Positions 1-6,471 are shown, numbered from the stretch's first letter. The stretch: DNA of 10,686 nucleotides from CAYXTC01 sp964479375 (GCA_964479375.1 CAYZKD010000020.1:1-10686), one strand, 5' to 3'. Translations and numbers: made by a program. The notes: a model not told the origin generated them from the letters alone.

Positions 1-2
1 AG

Positions 3-359
3 GAGTTGAAAGGAGACATTTCCGGGATCTGGGGCGATGCCTCCAGGATCTCAGGTGATGTCTCCGAGATCTGGGGCGATGCCTCCTTGATCTCAGGCAA
101 TGTCTCCGGGATCTGGGGCGATGCCTCCTTGATCTCAGGCGATGTCTCCGAGATCTGGGGCGATGCCTCCTTGATCTCAGGCGATGTTTCCGGGATCTCA
201 GGCAATGTCTCCGGGATCTCAGGCCATGTCTCCTTAATCTCAGGCGATGTCTCCGGGATCTCAGGCAATGTCTCCGGGATCTCAGGCGATGTCTCCGGGA
301 TCTCAGGTGATGTCTCCGGGATTATGGAGGTGCTCGCCTCGCGAGGTCCAGTCGGATAG
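3..359 (+). CDS. Heptapeptide (GISGDVS) repeat protein, 3' part of a gene
   Basis: The reading frame is open to the left edge and ends at TAG 357-359. It encodes 14 complete copies of a seven-residue unit, consensus G-I-S/W-G-D/N-V/A-S, then a non-repetitive tail of 13 residues. A TTG at position 6 could be a start, but the AGGAG at 1-5 touches it with no spacing, so I think the gene enters from outside the window. Ile and Val/Ala alternate at 4 and 3 residue spacing, as in a coiled-coil a/d pattern, but the Gly content also suits a beta-solenoid or other fibrous fold. No signal or anchor is visible. The plus strand is favoured because a rho-independent terminator follows 8 bases after the stop, and because base changes between copies give conservative swaps (Asp to Asn) in this frame. 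Function is not recognised. Confidence 0.6.
   Translation, partial: ELKGDISGIWGDASRISGDVSEIWGDASLISGNVSGIWGDASLISGDVSEIWGDASLISGDVSGISGNVSGISGHVSLISGDVSGISGNVSGISGDVSGISGDVSGIMEVLASRGPVG
24..317 (+). repeat. 14 x 21-bp tandem repeat with higher-order 42-bp period
   Basis: Fourteen adjacent 21-bp units without spacers. Units 1-8 alternate between a TGG-GGC-GAT-GCC type (Trp-Gly-Asp-Ala: units 1, 3, 5, 7) and a TCA-GGN-NAT-GTN type (Ser-Gly-Asp/Asn-Val: units 2, 4, 6, 8), giving a 42-bp period. The first codon of the odd units alternates GGG/GAG, hinting at 84 bp. Units 9-14 (from 192) are all of the Ser type. Copies differ by only a few bases, so expansion by slippage or unequal exchange looks recent. 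The unit is a multiple of three, so copy-number change keeps the frame. Confidence 0.95.
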
Positions 360-367
360 CTTCATAT

Positions 368-395
368 GCGCCACAGAAAAATGTGGCGCTTTTTT
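368..395 (+). terminator. Rho-independent terminator after the repeat gene
   Basis: A perfect 8-bp GC-rich stem, GCGCCACA (368-375) with TGTGGCGC (382-389), a six-base loop GAAAAA, then six T residues at 390-395. There is no T run on the other strand, so it acts on plus-strand transcripts. It starts 8 bases after the stop of the heptapeptide-repeat gene and supports that gene's orientation. Confidence 0.9.
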
Positions 396-411
396 ATACC
401 ATCAGAGGTTT

Positions 412-454
412 TGTGGGAGGTCCGTCCTCCCACATTAATCTGTCCGAAATGTGG
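412..454. other. Two overlapping, mutually exclusive hairpins
   Basis: TGTGGGAGG (412-420) pairs perfectly with CCTCCCACA (426-434) over a five-base loop. CCACATT (430-436) can instead pair with AATGTGG (448-454) over an 11-base loop. The two structures share bases 430-434 and cannot coexist. Neither is followed by a T run. They lie between the terminator of the upstream gene and the promoter of the next one, so they are not an ordinary leader attenuator. Role unknown; they could be the remnant of an element end or a second, T-less stop for readthrough. Confidence 0.5.
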
Positions 455-469
455 TTAACCGACTTTTAA

Positions 470-497
470 TTGACAGAACCCCTTTTTATTTTAAGAT
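470..497 (+). promoter_or_regulatory. Sigma-70-type promoter for the 95-aa gene
   Basis: A consensus -35 TTGACA (470-475), 16-base spacer and -10 TAAGAT (492-497, four of six matches). Transcription would start near 504, leaving a leader of about 25 bases that holds AGGAGG at 518-523, five bases before the ATG at 529. Confidence 0.6.
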
Positions 498-528
498 ATA
501 TCTAGTTTTTTCAGATTAGGAGGAAGGA

Positions 529-816
529 ATGGCAACTATAGAGATTCACGGCATGGAAAGGAAAAAGGTGGCAGATCTTAGGCGCGCCATCTTTGACAGA
601 TTTAAGAAATCCTCGTTTATAGAGAATATAAGGGTGTTTGTCTGTTCTGGAGATATTCTTGACTATCAGGGCAGAGATTTTCCTTTTTTGCGGCTTTTTG
701 TTTCTTCAAACAAAGAGGCGGATGCAGTATTTTCAGGACTCCAAGTTTTCGGTTTGGAGATTCAAAAAGTTTTTATTGAAAGGTTTTACTCTCTTTATTC
801 GGAGCCTCGTTTTTAA
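529..816 (+). CDS. Small uncharacterised protein, tentatively DUF1904/tautomerase-like
   Basis: A 95-residue soluble protein with a strong Shine-Dalgarno AGGAGG five bases upstream of ATG and its own promoter. The opening ATIEIHGM followed by an amphipathic helix (about residues 10-27), then predicted strands near 33-39 and 53-59 with a PFLRLFV motif, another helix (62-73) and a last strand (78-86) resemble the beta-alpha-beta layout of DUF1904/tautomerase-superfamily proteins of similar size. It starts Met-Ala, so the catalytic N-terminal proline of true tautomerases is absent. The family link is from pattern memory and weak; the gene call is good. Its stop codon overlaps that of the convergent mscS. 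No partner in the neighbourhood indicates its job. Confidence 0.65.
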   Translation: MATIEIHGMERKKVADLRRAIFDRFKKSSFIENIRVFVCSGDILDYQGRDFPFLRLFVSSNKEADAVFSGLQVFGLEIQKVFIERFYSLYSEPRF

Positions 817-1673
817 AAGGGACTTTTTTGTTTCTTCAGAATTACCTCAGTATGAGGATAGGCTATCCTTACTCTTTTAGACTTTGAAATAAGTTTGTAA
901 ATCTCTTGAGTAATATTGCTTGAAATTTCCTGAAGGTTTTTGGCGGGTGCAAAATAGCGGACATTTACCTTTATGCCCCTAGGATCGAAAAAGGTTCTTA
1001 TATAGGGTTCTTTTTCCGTTTTTTCAATTGCCTCTTTGCTGTGCTTTTTGGCGGCCTTTAGGCTTATTTTTATAGCTTCCCCTAGGTTGCTTTCGTAGGT
1101 GACGGGCACCGAAACTTGGTCAAGAACAAATTCGTTTTTGGAAGTGTAATTAATAATATTTTGTTCGAAGAGAAGAGAATTGGGTATCATTATAATTCTG
1201 CCGGAGCTTTCTTCTCCCGGGACAATGCCGCCGATTTCTTTTAGATAAATATGAGTTAAGCTGATATCTGCTACGTCTCCTCTGACATTCCCGATAATTA
1301 CCCTGTCTCCGAGTATAAAGGGCCTTTTAAATACAATCATTATCCAGGCAGCAATGCCTGTTATCGGTTTTTGCAAAGCCCAGCCCAGGGCGGCAGAAAA
1401 CAGTCCTAATCCCAGTCCCAGCCCTGTCCAAGAGCCCGCATAGGAGAATATCCCTACAAAAACGAGTATCAGAAACACTACGTATTTGGAAACCCTGGAA
1501 AATATCTCCACATTAGACCTTAGTTTCTTTGCTTTAACTTTTTTGAGAAGCCTTTTTTTAACAAAGTTAATAAGGAGGTCAAAGAATAGAAAAATGGCTA
1601 TTATTAAAGCAGCCGTTTTTAAAATAGGGAGAAATTCTCCTAATTTCTGAATGACGTCAGCAATATTTTCCAT
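813..1673 (-). CDS. mscS: Small-conductance mechanosensitive channel, MscS family
   Basis: A 286-residue inner-membrane channel, the same length as classical MscS. MscS-family channels open under membrane tension to release solutes on osmotic downshock. Membrane segments lie at about 15-38, 61-80 and 86-113. The third is the Gly/Ala-rich pore helix leading into ALGWALQKP (95-103), followed by the family signature FKRPFILGDRV (115-125) and the beta-domain motif IPNSLLFEQNI (163-173). The C-terminus near 268-275 (VRIAYPHT) fits the usual end of the family. There is no Shine-Dalgarno site; an extended -10 sits so close to the ATG that the mRNA is probably leaderless. It is divergent from the cation ATPase gene and overlaps the convergent 95-aa gene by the stop codons only. 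Confidence 0.93.
   Translation of the reverse strand: MENIADVIQKLGEFLPILKTAALIIAIFLFFDLLINFVKKRLLKKVKAKKLRSNVEIFSRVSKYVVFLILVFVGIFSYAGSWTGLGLGLGLFSAALGWALQKPITGIAAWIMIVFKRPFILGDRVIIGNVRGDVADISLTHIYLKEIGGIVPGEESSGRIIMIPNSLLFEQNIINYTSKNEFVLDQVSVPVTYESNLGEAIKISLKAAKKHSKEAIEKTEKEPYIRTFFDPRGIKVNVRYFAPAKNLQEISSNITQEIYKLISKSKRVRIAYPHTEVILKKQKSPF
845..878. other. Palindrome in the mscS 3' end, possible weak terminator for the 95-aa gene
   Basis: AGGATAG-G-CTATCCT (855-869) is a perfect palindrome around a central G. It can fold as AGGAT/ATCCT with a five-base loop, extended by AGTA/TACT across a two-base bulge, and is followed by CTTTT. CCTCA/TGAGG (845-849 with 853-857) is a competing stem. It lies inside the last codons of mscS, about 40 bases past the stop of the plus-strand gene, where no other terminator is seen. 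Confidence 0.3.
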
Positions 1674-1680
1674 ATAACGT

Positions 1681-1710
1681 ATTTTATCATAAGAAGGGGG
1701 GCGTAGGCAA
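1681..1710 (-). promoter_or_regulatory. Promoter of mscS, extended -10, predicted leaderless
   Basis: On the minus strand, TGATAAAAT (1689 down to 1681) is an extended -10. A possible -35, TTGCCT, lies at 1710-1705 with an 18-base spacer. Seven bases separate the hexamer from the A of the mscS ATG (1673), so transcription should start at or one base before the start codon. Confidence 0.55.
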
Positions 1711-1739
1711 AATAGACCCTCTAAATTTCGTTTTTGATA

Positions 1740-1748
1740 TGTTATAAT
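1740..1748 (+). promoter_or_regulatory. Extended -10 promoter of the cation ATPase gene, predicted leaderless
   Basis: TGTTATAAT is a perfect TATAAT (1743-1748) with the TGn extension. No good -35 is seen at 16-18 bases, as is common for extended -10 promoters. Counting the last T as -7 puts +1 at 1755, exactly the A of ATG. This rules against the upstream TTG at 1734, which would lie outside the transcript. Confidence 0.65.
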
Positions 1749-1754
1749 ACACTA

Positions 1755-4454
1755 ATGCTCGAAGACATCTTTCTCACAAGTTGGCATTATCTTACTCCCA
1801 AGAAAGTGGAATCAAGGCTGGAGACGGACCTGAAAGAGGGCCTTTCTTCCCAAGAGGCCCAGAAGAGGCTGCAAAGCCTTGGAAAGAACGAACTTCCAAA
1901 GAAAAAGTCGCTTTCCCGGACAAGGCTGATCTTAGAACAGATTAAGAGTCCCTTGATCTATATTCTTCTCATCGCCGGAGTGGTTGTTTTGTTTTTTAAA
2001 GAATACAACGATGCTATCGTTATCTTTTTAGCTGTTCTTTTGAATACGTCGGTGGGCTACATCCAGGAAAACAAAGCGAATGAAGCTCTAAAAAAACTAA
2101 AGGAAGTTATTGAAATTAAAGCAAAGGTAATAAGAGGGAGGCACGAAAGGGTGGTTTCTTACACTGACTTGGTAATTGGGGATCTTGTTGTCTTGGGGGC
2201 AGGGGACAAAGCGCCGGCAGACGGCAGGATTATAGAATCTGAAAATCTTAAGATAAACGAGATGGCCCTGACGGGAGAATGGCTTCCCGCCGCCAAAAAG
2301 AAAAGCGTTCTTCCTAAAGACACTGATGTTCCAGACAGAGACAATATGGTTTTTATGGGGACGATCGTGGAAGACGGAGAGGGTAAGTTTTTGATAACCG
2401 CAACAGGCAAGGAAACCCAAATAGGAAAAGTTGCTAAAATGGTAGAGGAAACCACAGAGGAAGAAACTCCGCTTCAGAAGAAAATCTCAAAGTTTTCAAA
2501 AATTATTGGCGGGGTGATCCTTGTTTCAGCAGGACTGATTTTTGCTGATGGAATTAGAATAGGAAAAGACTTTATCGAAATCTTCACTATTGCAGTAGCC
2601 GTGGCGGTGGCCGCAATACCGGAAGGGCTTCCTGTTGCCGTAACCGTTATTCTGGCAGTAGGAATGCAAGCCATCTTAAAAGAAAAAGGATTGGTGAGAA
2701 AGCTCTTGGCTGCAGAAACCTTGGGAAGCACAAATATAATATGTACGGATAAAACCCTTAGTCTAACAGAAGGGAAAATGAAGGTCGGCAAAGTAATAAG
2801 CGGGAAAAGGCTTTTTTCAGAACAAGGAGAAGATGGAAAGGAAGAAAAAAAATCGGCCCTAAAGATAGCGACTTTTCCCAACGAGGCCTTTATTGAAAAT
2901 CCAGAAGAGCCGGTAGAGAAGTGGATTGTTAGAGGAAGTCCAACAGATAAGGGAATTTTAATAGATGCCAGCGAAACGGGCGTTAACAAGGAGAGATTAG
3001 AAGAAGAAATGCCCAGGATTGGGCATGTCCCCTTTAATTCTAAGAATAAGTTTTTGGCCAGTCTTAACCGGGTTAATGAAAAGGAGGAGCTTTTAAGTGT
3101 GGCTGGTGCTCCGGAAAGAATAATGGAATTTTCAAAATTTGTTAAAGTCGGAAACAGGAAACAAAAACTCACTAAAAGAAAAAGGGAAGAGATTAAAGGA
3201 AAGCTTGACCGAATGGCCTCCTCGGGGCTTAGGGTGGTTGGAGTCGCTTATAAGGATACGAAGGGGGAAGCAGAGAAATTAGAAAAAGTTAGAAATAAAA
3301 CGGAAAGAATAACCAAAATGTGTGAAAATCTTGTTTTCGTAGGATTAATCGGCCTAAAGGATCCCTTGAGAAGGGGGGTTAAGAAGGCAATAAAAACAAT
3401 AAGAAAGGCGGGCATGAGACCCATTATGGTAACGGGAGACTATGAGATTACAGCCAGGGCCATTGCTGAAGAAATCGGTTTAAAAACAGGGGCCCATAAT
3501 ATTATTAAAGGGGGAGAATTAGACAAGCTCTCAGAAGAGGAGTTTAAGAAGAAGATAGTGGGCATTGAGGTGTACGCCAGAGCAGAGCCCAAGCACAAAA
3601 TGAGGATTGTGAGGGCCTGGCAGGATCAAGGAGAGGCAGTGGCAATGACGGGGGATGGCATTAATGACGCGCCCGCCTTAAAAAAAGCAGACATCGGAGT
3701 AGCCCTTGGTTCTGGAACAGAGGTAGCCAAAGAGATGGCAGACCTAGTGCTCTTAAACGATAACTTTAATGTTATAGTGGTAGCCGTAGAGCAGGGTAGG
3801 AAGATTTTAGACAATATCAGGAAAGTAATTACCTATTTATTGAGCAGCGCCTTCACGGAGACAATTTTGGTGGCAGGGGCTCTTATTTTTCGTCTTCCTT
3901 TACCTGTTTCCGCAGCTCAAATTCTCTGGATTAATCTTGTAGAAGACGGGCTTCCCGGTATTACCTTGGCTTTTGAACCCAAGGAAAAGGGGGTTATGGA
4001 CCGAAAACCGGAAGGAAGGAAAAGGGTTCTTCTTACCGGGGAGATGAAGACCATAATTTTTATTATAGGTTTTGTTACAGACCTTATTCTGTTGGGACTG
4101 TTCTTTTGGCTCTGGCAGAAAGACCTTTCTATGGAGCACCTTAGAACAATCATTTTCTCGTGTTTGGCGATTGACTCTTTGGGCTACATCTTCTCTTGTA
4201 AAAACTTGAGAGCCAATGTGTGGCATATTAATCCTTTTTCCAACAAACTTTTGGCCGGGTCTGTGGCGACAGGAATACTCTTCTTGGTGGGTGCGGTATA
4301 TTTGCCTCCCCTCCAACGGCTTTTGGAGACCGTACCGTTAGGTTTTTGGGATTGGATTATAGTTATTTCTTTAGGCGCAATAAACATAGTTTTCATTGAG
4401 GCAATAAAATGGATTTTTATAGTCAGAAGAAAAAGAAAAAATGATAACGTTTAA
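1755..4454 (+). CDS. P-type cation ATPase (P2 type, Ca2+-like) with variant phosphorylation motif
   Basis: An 899-residue membrane pump using ATP to move cations, probably Ca2+ outward. From the N-terminus: cation-ATPase N domain (about 8-60), M1-M2 (66-103), actuator domain with TGEW (173-176), M3-M4 with AAIPEGLP (286-293), the phosphorylated Asp332, a nucleotide-binding domain, TGDGIND (632-638), then six helices in the C-terminal third. M4 Glu290, M5 Glu702 and M6 Asn727/Asp731 match SERCA Ca2+ ligands, while SERCA Asn768 is Ala699 and Thr799 is Glu730, so ion site I is altered. Oddities: the phosphorylation motif is DKTLSLT rather than DKTGTLT, TGES is TGEW, and KGAPE is AGAPE (450-454). 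The frame is intact, so it is probably a working variant. The start at 1755 is chosen because a perfect -10 sits just upstream; a TTG at 1734 would precede the transcript. The antiporter gene overlaps its end by 14 bases. Confidence 0.95.
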   Translation: MLEDIFLTSWHYLTPKKVESRLETDLKEGLSSQEAQKRLQSLGKNELPKKKSLSRTRLILEQIKSPLIYILLIAGVVVLFFKEYNDAIVIFLAVLLNTSVGYIQENKANEALKKLKEVIEIKAKVIRGRHERVVSYTDLVIGDLVVLGAGDKAPADGRIIESENLKINEMALTGEWLPAAKKKSVLPKDTDVPDRDNMVFMGTIVEDGEGKFLITATGKETQIGKVAKMVEETTEEETPLQKKISKFSKIIGGVILVSAGLIFADGIRIGKDFIEIFTIAVAVAVAAIPEGLPVAVTVILAVGMQAILKEKGLVRKLLAAETLGSTNIICTDKTLSLTEGKMKVGKVISGKRLFSEQGEDGKEEKKSALKIATFPNEAFIENPEEPVEKWIVRGSPTDKGILIDASETGVNKERLEEEMPRIGHVPFNSKNKFLASLNRVNEKEELLSVAGAPERIMEFSKFVKVGNRKQKLTKRKREEIKGKLDRMASSGLRVVGVAYKDTKGEAEKLEKVRNKTERITKMCENLVFVGLIGLKDPLRRGVKKAIKTIRKAGMRPIMVTGDYEITARAIAEEIGLKTGAHNIIKGGELDKLSEEEFKKKIVGIEVYARAEPKHKMRIVRAWQDQGEAVAMTGDGINDAPALKKADIGVALGSGTEVAKEMADLVLLNDNFNVIVVAVEQGRKILDNIRKVITYLLSSAFTETILVAGALIFRLPLPVSAAQILWINLVEDGLPGITLAFEPKEKGVMDRKPEGRKRVLLTGEMKTIIFIIGFVTDLILLGLFFWLWQKDLSMEHLRTIIFSCLAIDSLGYIFSCKNLRANVWHINPFSNKLLAGSVATGILFLVGAVYLPPLQRLLETVPLGFWDWIIVISLGAINIVFIEAIKWIFIVRRKRKNDNV

Positions 4455-5403
4455 TGTTGTCATTTTTATATCATCTGTAATCCTTCTTTTTTTCTCAGGA
4501 TCAAAGCTGGTTGGGGCTTTAATGAGAATAGGAAGGTTTTTAGGCTGGCGCGAATTCGTGGTCGCTTTCTTTATAATGGCAATCGCAGGAGCTGTGCCTA
4601 ATCTTTTTGTCGGGATTAACTCTGCCTTAAAAAAGATTCCAGAGCTTTCTTTCGGAGAGGTTATGGGGGGTAATGTTTTAGATTTATCTCTGGCCGTGGG
4701 ACTGGCGGTCCTTATAGGTAAGGGCTCTCTTTCGGCTGGTAGCCGCATGGTGCAGTCGAGCGCAGTCTTTACTGTTGGGATAGCCCTTCTTCCTCTTCTC
4801 CTTATTTTAGATGGACGATTAGGAAGAATAGACGGGGGAGTACTTCTTCTGGCTTTTGCTTTCTATGTTTACTGGCTTTTTTCCAAAGAGGAAAGGTTTA
4901 AGCAGCTTTATAACGGCCAAAAAGAAGAGGGTTCCGTTAAGAGATTCAGTACTTTTTTGAGGGACTTGGGAGGAGTAGTAGTTTTTTTGGCGCTTCTTTT
5001 GCTGGCTTCAGAAGGGATGGTAGCCAGCGCCCGAAACTTTTCTGCGTTTTTTGGCATAGGGATTTCTACAGTGGGGATATTGATCGTGGGAGTGGGGAAC
5101 GCTCTTCCTGAAACATATTTTGCTGTAGTTTCTGCCAGAAAGAACCAAGGCTGGATGATACTGGGAGACCTTATGGGCTCTGTTATAGCTTGCACCACTC
5201 TTGTCTTGGGCGTGGTGGCTTTGATCCAGCCCGTTGTTATTGATAATTTCTCTCCTTTTGCCATAGCCCGCATATTCTTGGTGGTTTCTGCCTTGTTCTT
5301 TTGGTTCAGCGTGAAAACAGACCATAAGATAAGCAGGAAAGAGGGTTTGGCGCTTATCTTTATATATATAGCCTTCCTCGCTCTGGAGATACTATTAAGA
5401 TAA
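4441..5403 (+). CDS. Ca2+/cation antiporter (CaCA, Na_Ca_ex family) with altered ion-site residues
   Basis: A 320-residue, strongly hydrophobic protein of about ten helices with two inverted alpha-repeats, as in bacterial Na+/Ca2+ exchangers (YrbG, NCX_Mj). Repeat 1 spans about 40-90 and repeat 2 about 210-260. Repeat 2 keeps the key acid in GNALPE (Glu224) and a GS (246-247), but the usual Asp of NCX_Mj (240) is Cys251. In repeat 1 the canonical GTSLPE Glu is Asn54 (within AGAVPN), the GSN Ser is Gly77, and the Asn81 ligand is Asp81. Ion choice therefore cannot be assumed. The ATG lies inside the end of the ATPase gene (14-base overlap, different frame) with no Shine-Dalgarno site, so translation is probably coupled. 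Together the two are likely to export Ca2+ or a related ion. Frame intact, family sure, substrate unsure. Confidence 0.9.
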   Translation: MITFNVVIFISSVILLFFSGSKLVGALMRIGRFLGWREFVVAFFIMAIAGAVPNLFVGINSALKKIPELSFGEVMGGNVLDLSLAVGLAVLIGKGSLSAGSRMVQSSAVFTVGIALLPLLLILDGRLGRIDGGVLLLAFAFYVYWLFSKEERFKQLYNGQKEEGSVKRFSTFLRDLGGVVVFLALLLLASEGMVASARNFSAFFGIGISTVGILIVGVGNALPETYFAVVSARKNQGWMILGDLMGSVIACTTLVLGVVALIQPVVIDNFSPFAIARIFLVVSALFFWFSVKTDHKISRKEGLALIFIYIAFLALEILLR

Positions 5404-5406
5404 TAC

Positions 5407-5435
5407 TTGATTTTTATAACATAAAAAGATAATAT
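5407..5435 (+). promoter_or_regulatory. Possible promoter upstream of rmuC
   Basis: TTGATT (5407-5412), 17-base spacer, TAATAT (5430-5435), each four of six to consensus. It predicts +1 at about 5442, next to the second in-frame ATG of rmuC at 5443. It overlaps the first ATG (5434). Weak on its own, but the geometry matches the other unit-leading genes here. Confidence 0.35.
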
Positions 5436-6471
5436 GGTGTCCATGAACCTTGTTGTAATTTTTCTGGCTTCAATAATAGCTGTTCTGGTTGTAGTGATAT
5501 TTTTTCTTGCCAAAAAAAGATCTGGCAAGGACAGTTCTTTTTTAATGATTCAGCAGCAATTGGACCAGCTTAATCGGTCCTTGGACAGCAAGCTGTCAGA
5601 ATCCAACAAAGCAATTCAGTCCCAGTTTGGGCAGAGCGCCAAGATAGTAAAAGAAGTTACAGAGAGGTTGGGGAGAATCGATCAAACAAACAGAGAAATC
5701 GCAGACTTTGCCCAGCAATTGCAGTCTTTAGAGGATATCCTGAAAAATCCGAAACAACGAGGGATACTGGGAGAGTATTACCTAGAAGAACTTCTCAAGA
5801 ATGTTTTCAGTCCCAATCAGTATAAGTTGCAGTATAGTTTTAAAGACGGAGAAACGGTGGATGCCGTTATCTTTTTGAGAGATGACAAGATTCTGCCCGT
5901 TGACTCTAAGTTTTCTCTTGAGAATTACAACAAAATTATCCAAGAGAAGGACAAGGTTAGGAGAGAACAGCTAGAAAAGCTTTTTTATCAAGATCTTAAA
6001 AACAGAATTGAGGAAACTGCAAAATATATCAGGCCGAGAGAGGGCACCCTGGATTTTGCCTTTATGTTTATTCCGGCAGAGGCTATCTATTACGACCTTT
6101 TGGTTAATAAAATAGGGGCCATCCAGAGCAACACCAGAGATCTAATCGAGTATGCGGTAAAGGAAAAGAAGGTTATCCCCGTGTCCCCAACTTCTTTTTA
6201 TGCCTACTTGCAAACAATTCTTCAGGGCCTAAGGGCGTTTCAAATAGAAAAGTCTGCCCAGGAGATCCGCCAGAAAATAGAGGACCTGGCAAAGCACCTC
6301 TCTAATTATGAAGAATATTTAAGAAAGACAGGATCTTCTCTTAGTTCCACTGTGTCCGCTTACAATAAGAGTTACAAGGCCTTTGGAAGGATTGACAAGG
6401 ATATAACTAAAATTGTTGATAAAAAATCTAAGGTCGAGCCAAAAGAAATTGAAAAACCAACAGAAGAATAA
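5434..6471 (+). CDS. rmuC: RmuC-family DNA recombination protein
   Basis: 345 residues, shorter than E. coli RmuC (about 475), mainly because the N-terminal coiled coil is short. An N-terminal membrane helix (about 5-26) is followed by a coiled coil (35-105) and the RmuC core: RGILGE (109-114), VDAV (142-145), PVDSKF (155-160), FAFMFIPAEA (208-217) and VSPTSFYAYL (250-259). Asp143, Asp157 and Lys159 fit a PD-(D/E)xK nuclease-like arrangement. The family limits DNA inversions and rearrangements at short inverted repeats; the exact reaction is unsettled. Start at 5434 is the longest ATG. Start 5443 is a good alternative because a possible -10 overlaps the first ATG and neither has a Shine-Dalgarno site. 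It follows the antiporter by 30 bases, and rplU begins one base after its stop. Confidence 0.93.
   Translation: MVSMNLVVIFLASIIAVLVVVIFFLAKKRSGKDSSFLMIQQQLDQLNRSLDSKLSESNKAIQSQFGQSAKIVKEVTERLGRIDQTNREIADFAQQLQSLEDILKNPKQRGILGEYYLEELLKNVFSPNQYKLQYSFKDGETVDAVIFLRDDKILPVDSKFSLENYNKIIQEKDKVRREQLEKLFYQDLKNRIEETAKYIRPREGTLDFAFMFIPAEAIYYDLLVNKIGAIQSNTRDLIEYAVKEKKVIPVSPTSFYAYLQTILQGLRAFQIEKSAQEIRQKIEDLAKHLSNYEEYLRKTGSSLSSTVSAYNKSYKAFGRIDKDITKIVDKKSKVEPKEIEKPTEE

Noticed and set aside
24..317. CRISPR-like repeat array
   Set aside because: The 21-bp units are directly adjacent with no unique spacers, and the unit is codon-sized; it is a coding tandem repeat.
1734..1754. TTG start giving seven extra residues on the ATPase
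   Set aside because: A perfect extended -10 lies within those codons, so the mRNA would begin after them; ATG 1755 sits at the predicted +1.
1674..1754. Riboswitch (for example ion-sensing) ahead of the ATPase gene
   Set aside because: The intergenic space is 81 bp, the predicted transcript has no leader, and no stable multi-helix fold is visible.
2474..3172. Long open frame on the minus strand inside the ATPase gene (232 codons)
   Set aside because: It is antisense to conserved ATPase domains, its predicted product is low-complexity Ser/Leu/Pro-rich, and it has no family motif; a shadow of codon bias.
4908..5528. Minus-strand open frame across the antiporter/rmuC junction
   Set aside because: Composition is typical of an antisense shadow (Thr/Lys/Pro-rich), and both plus-strand genes have clear motifs here.
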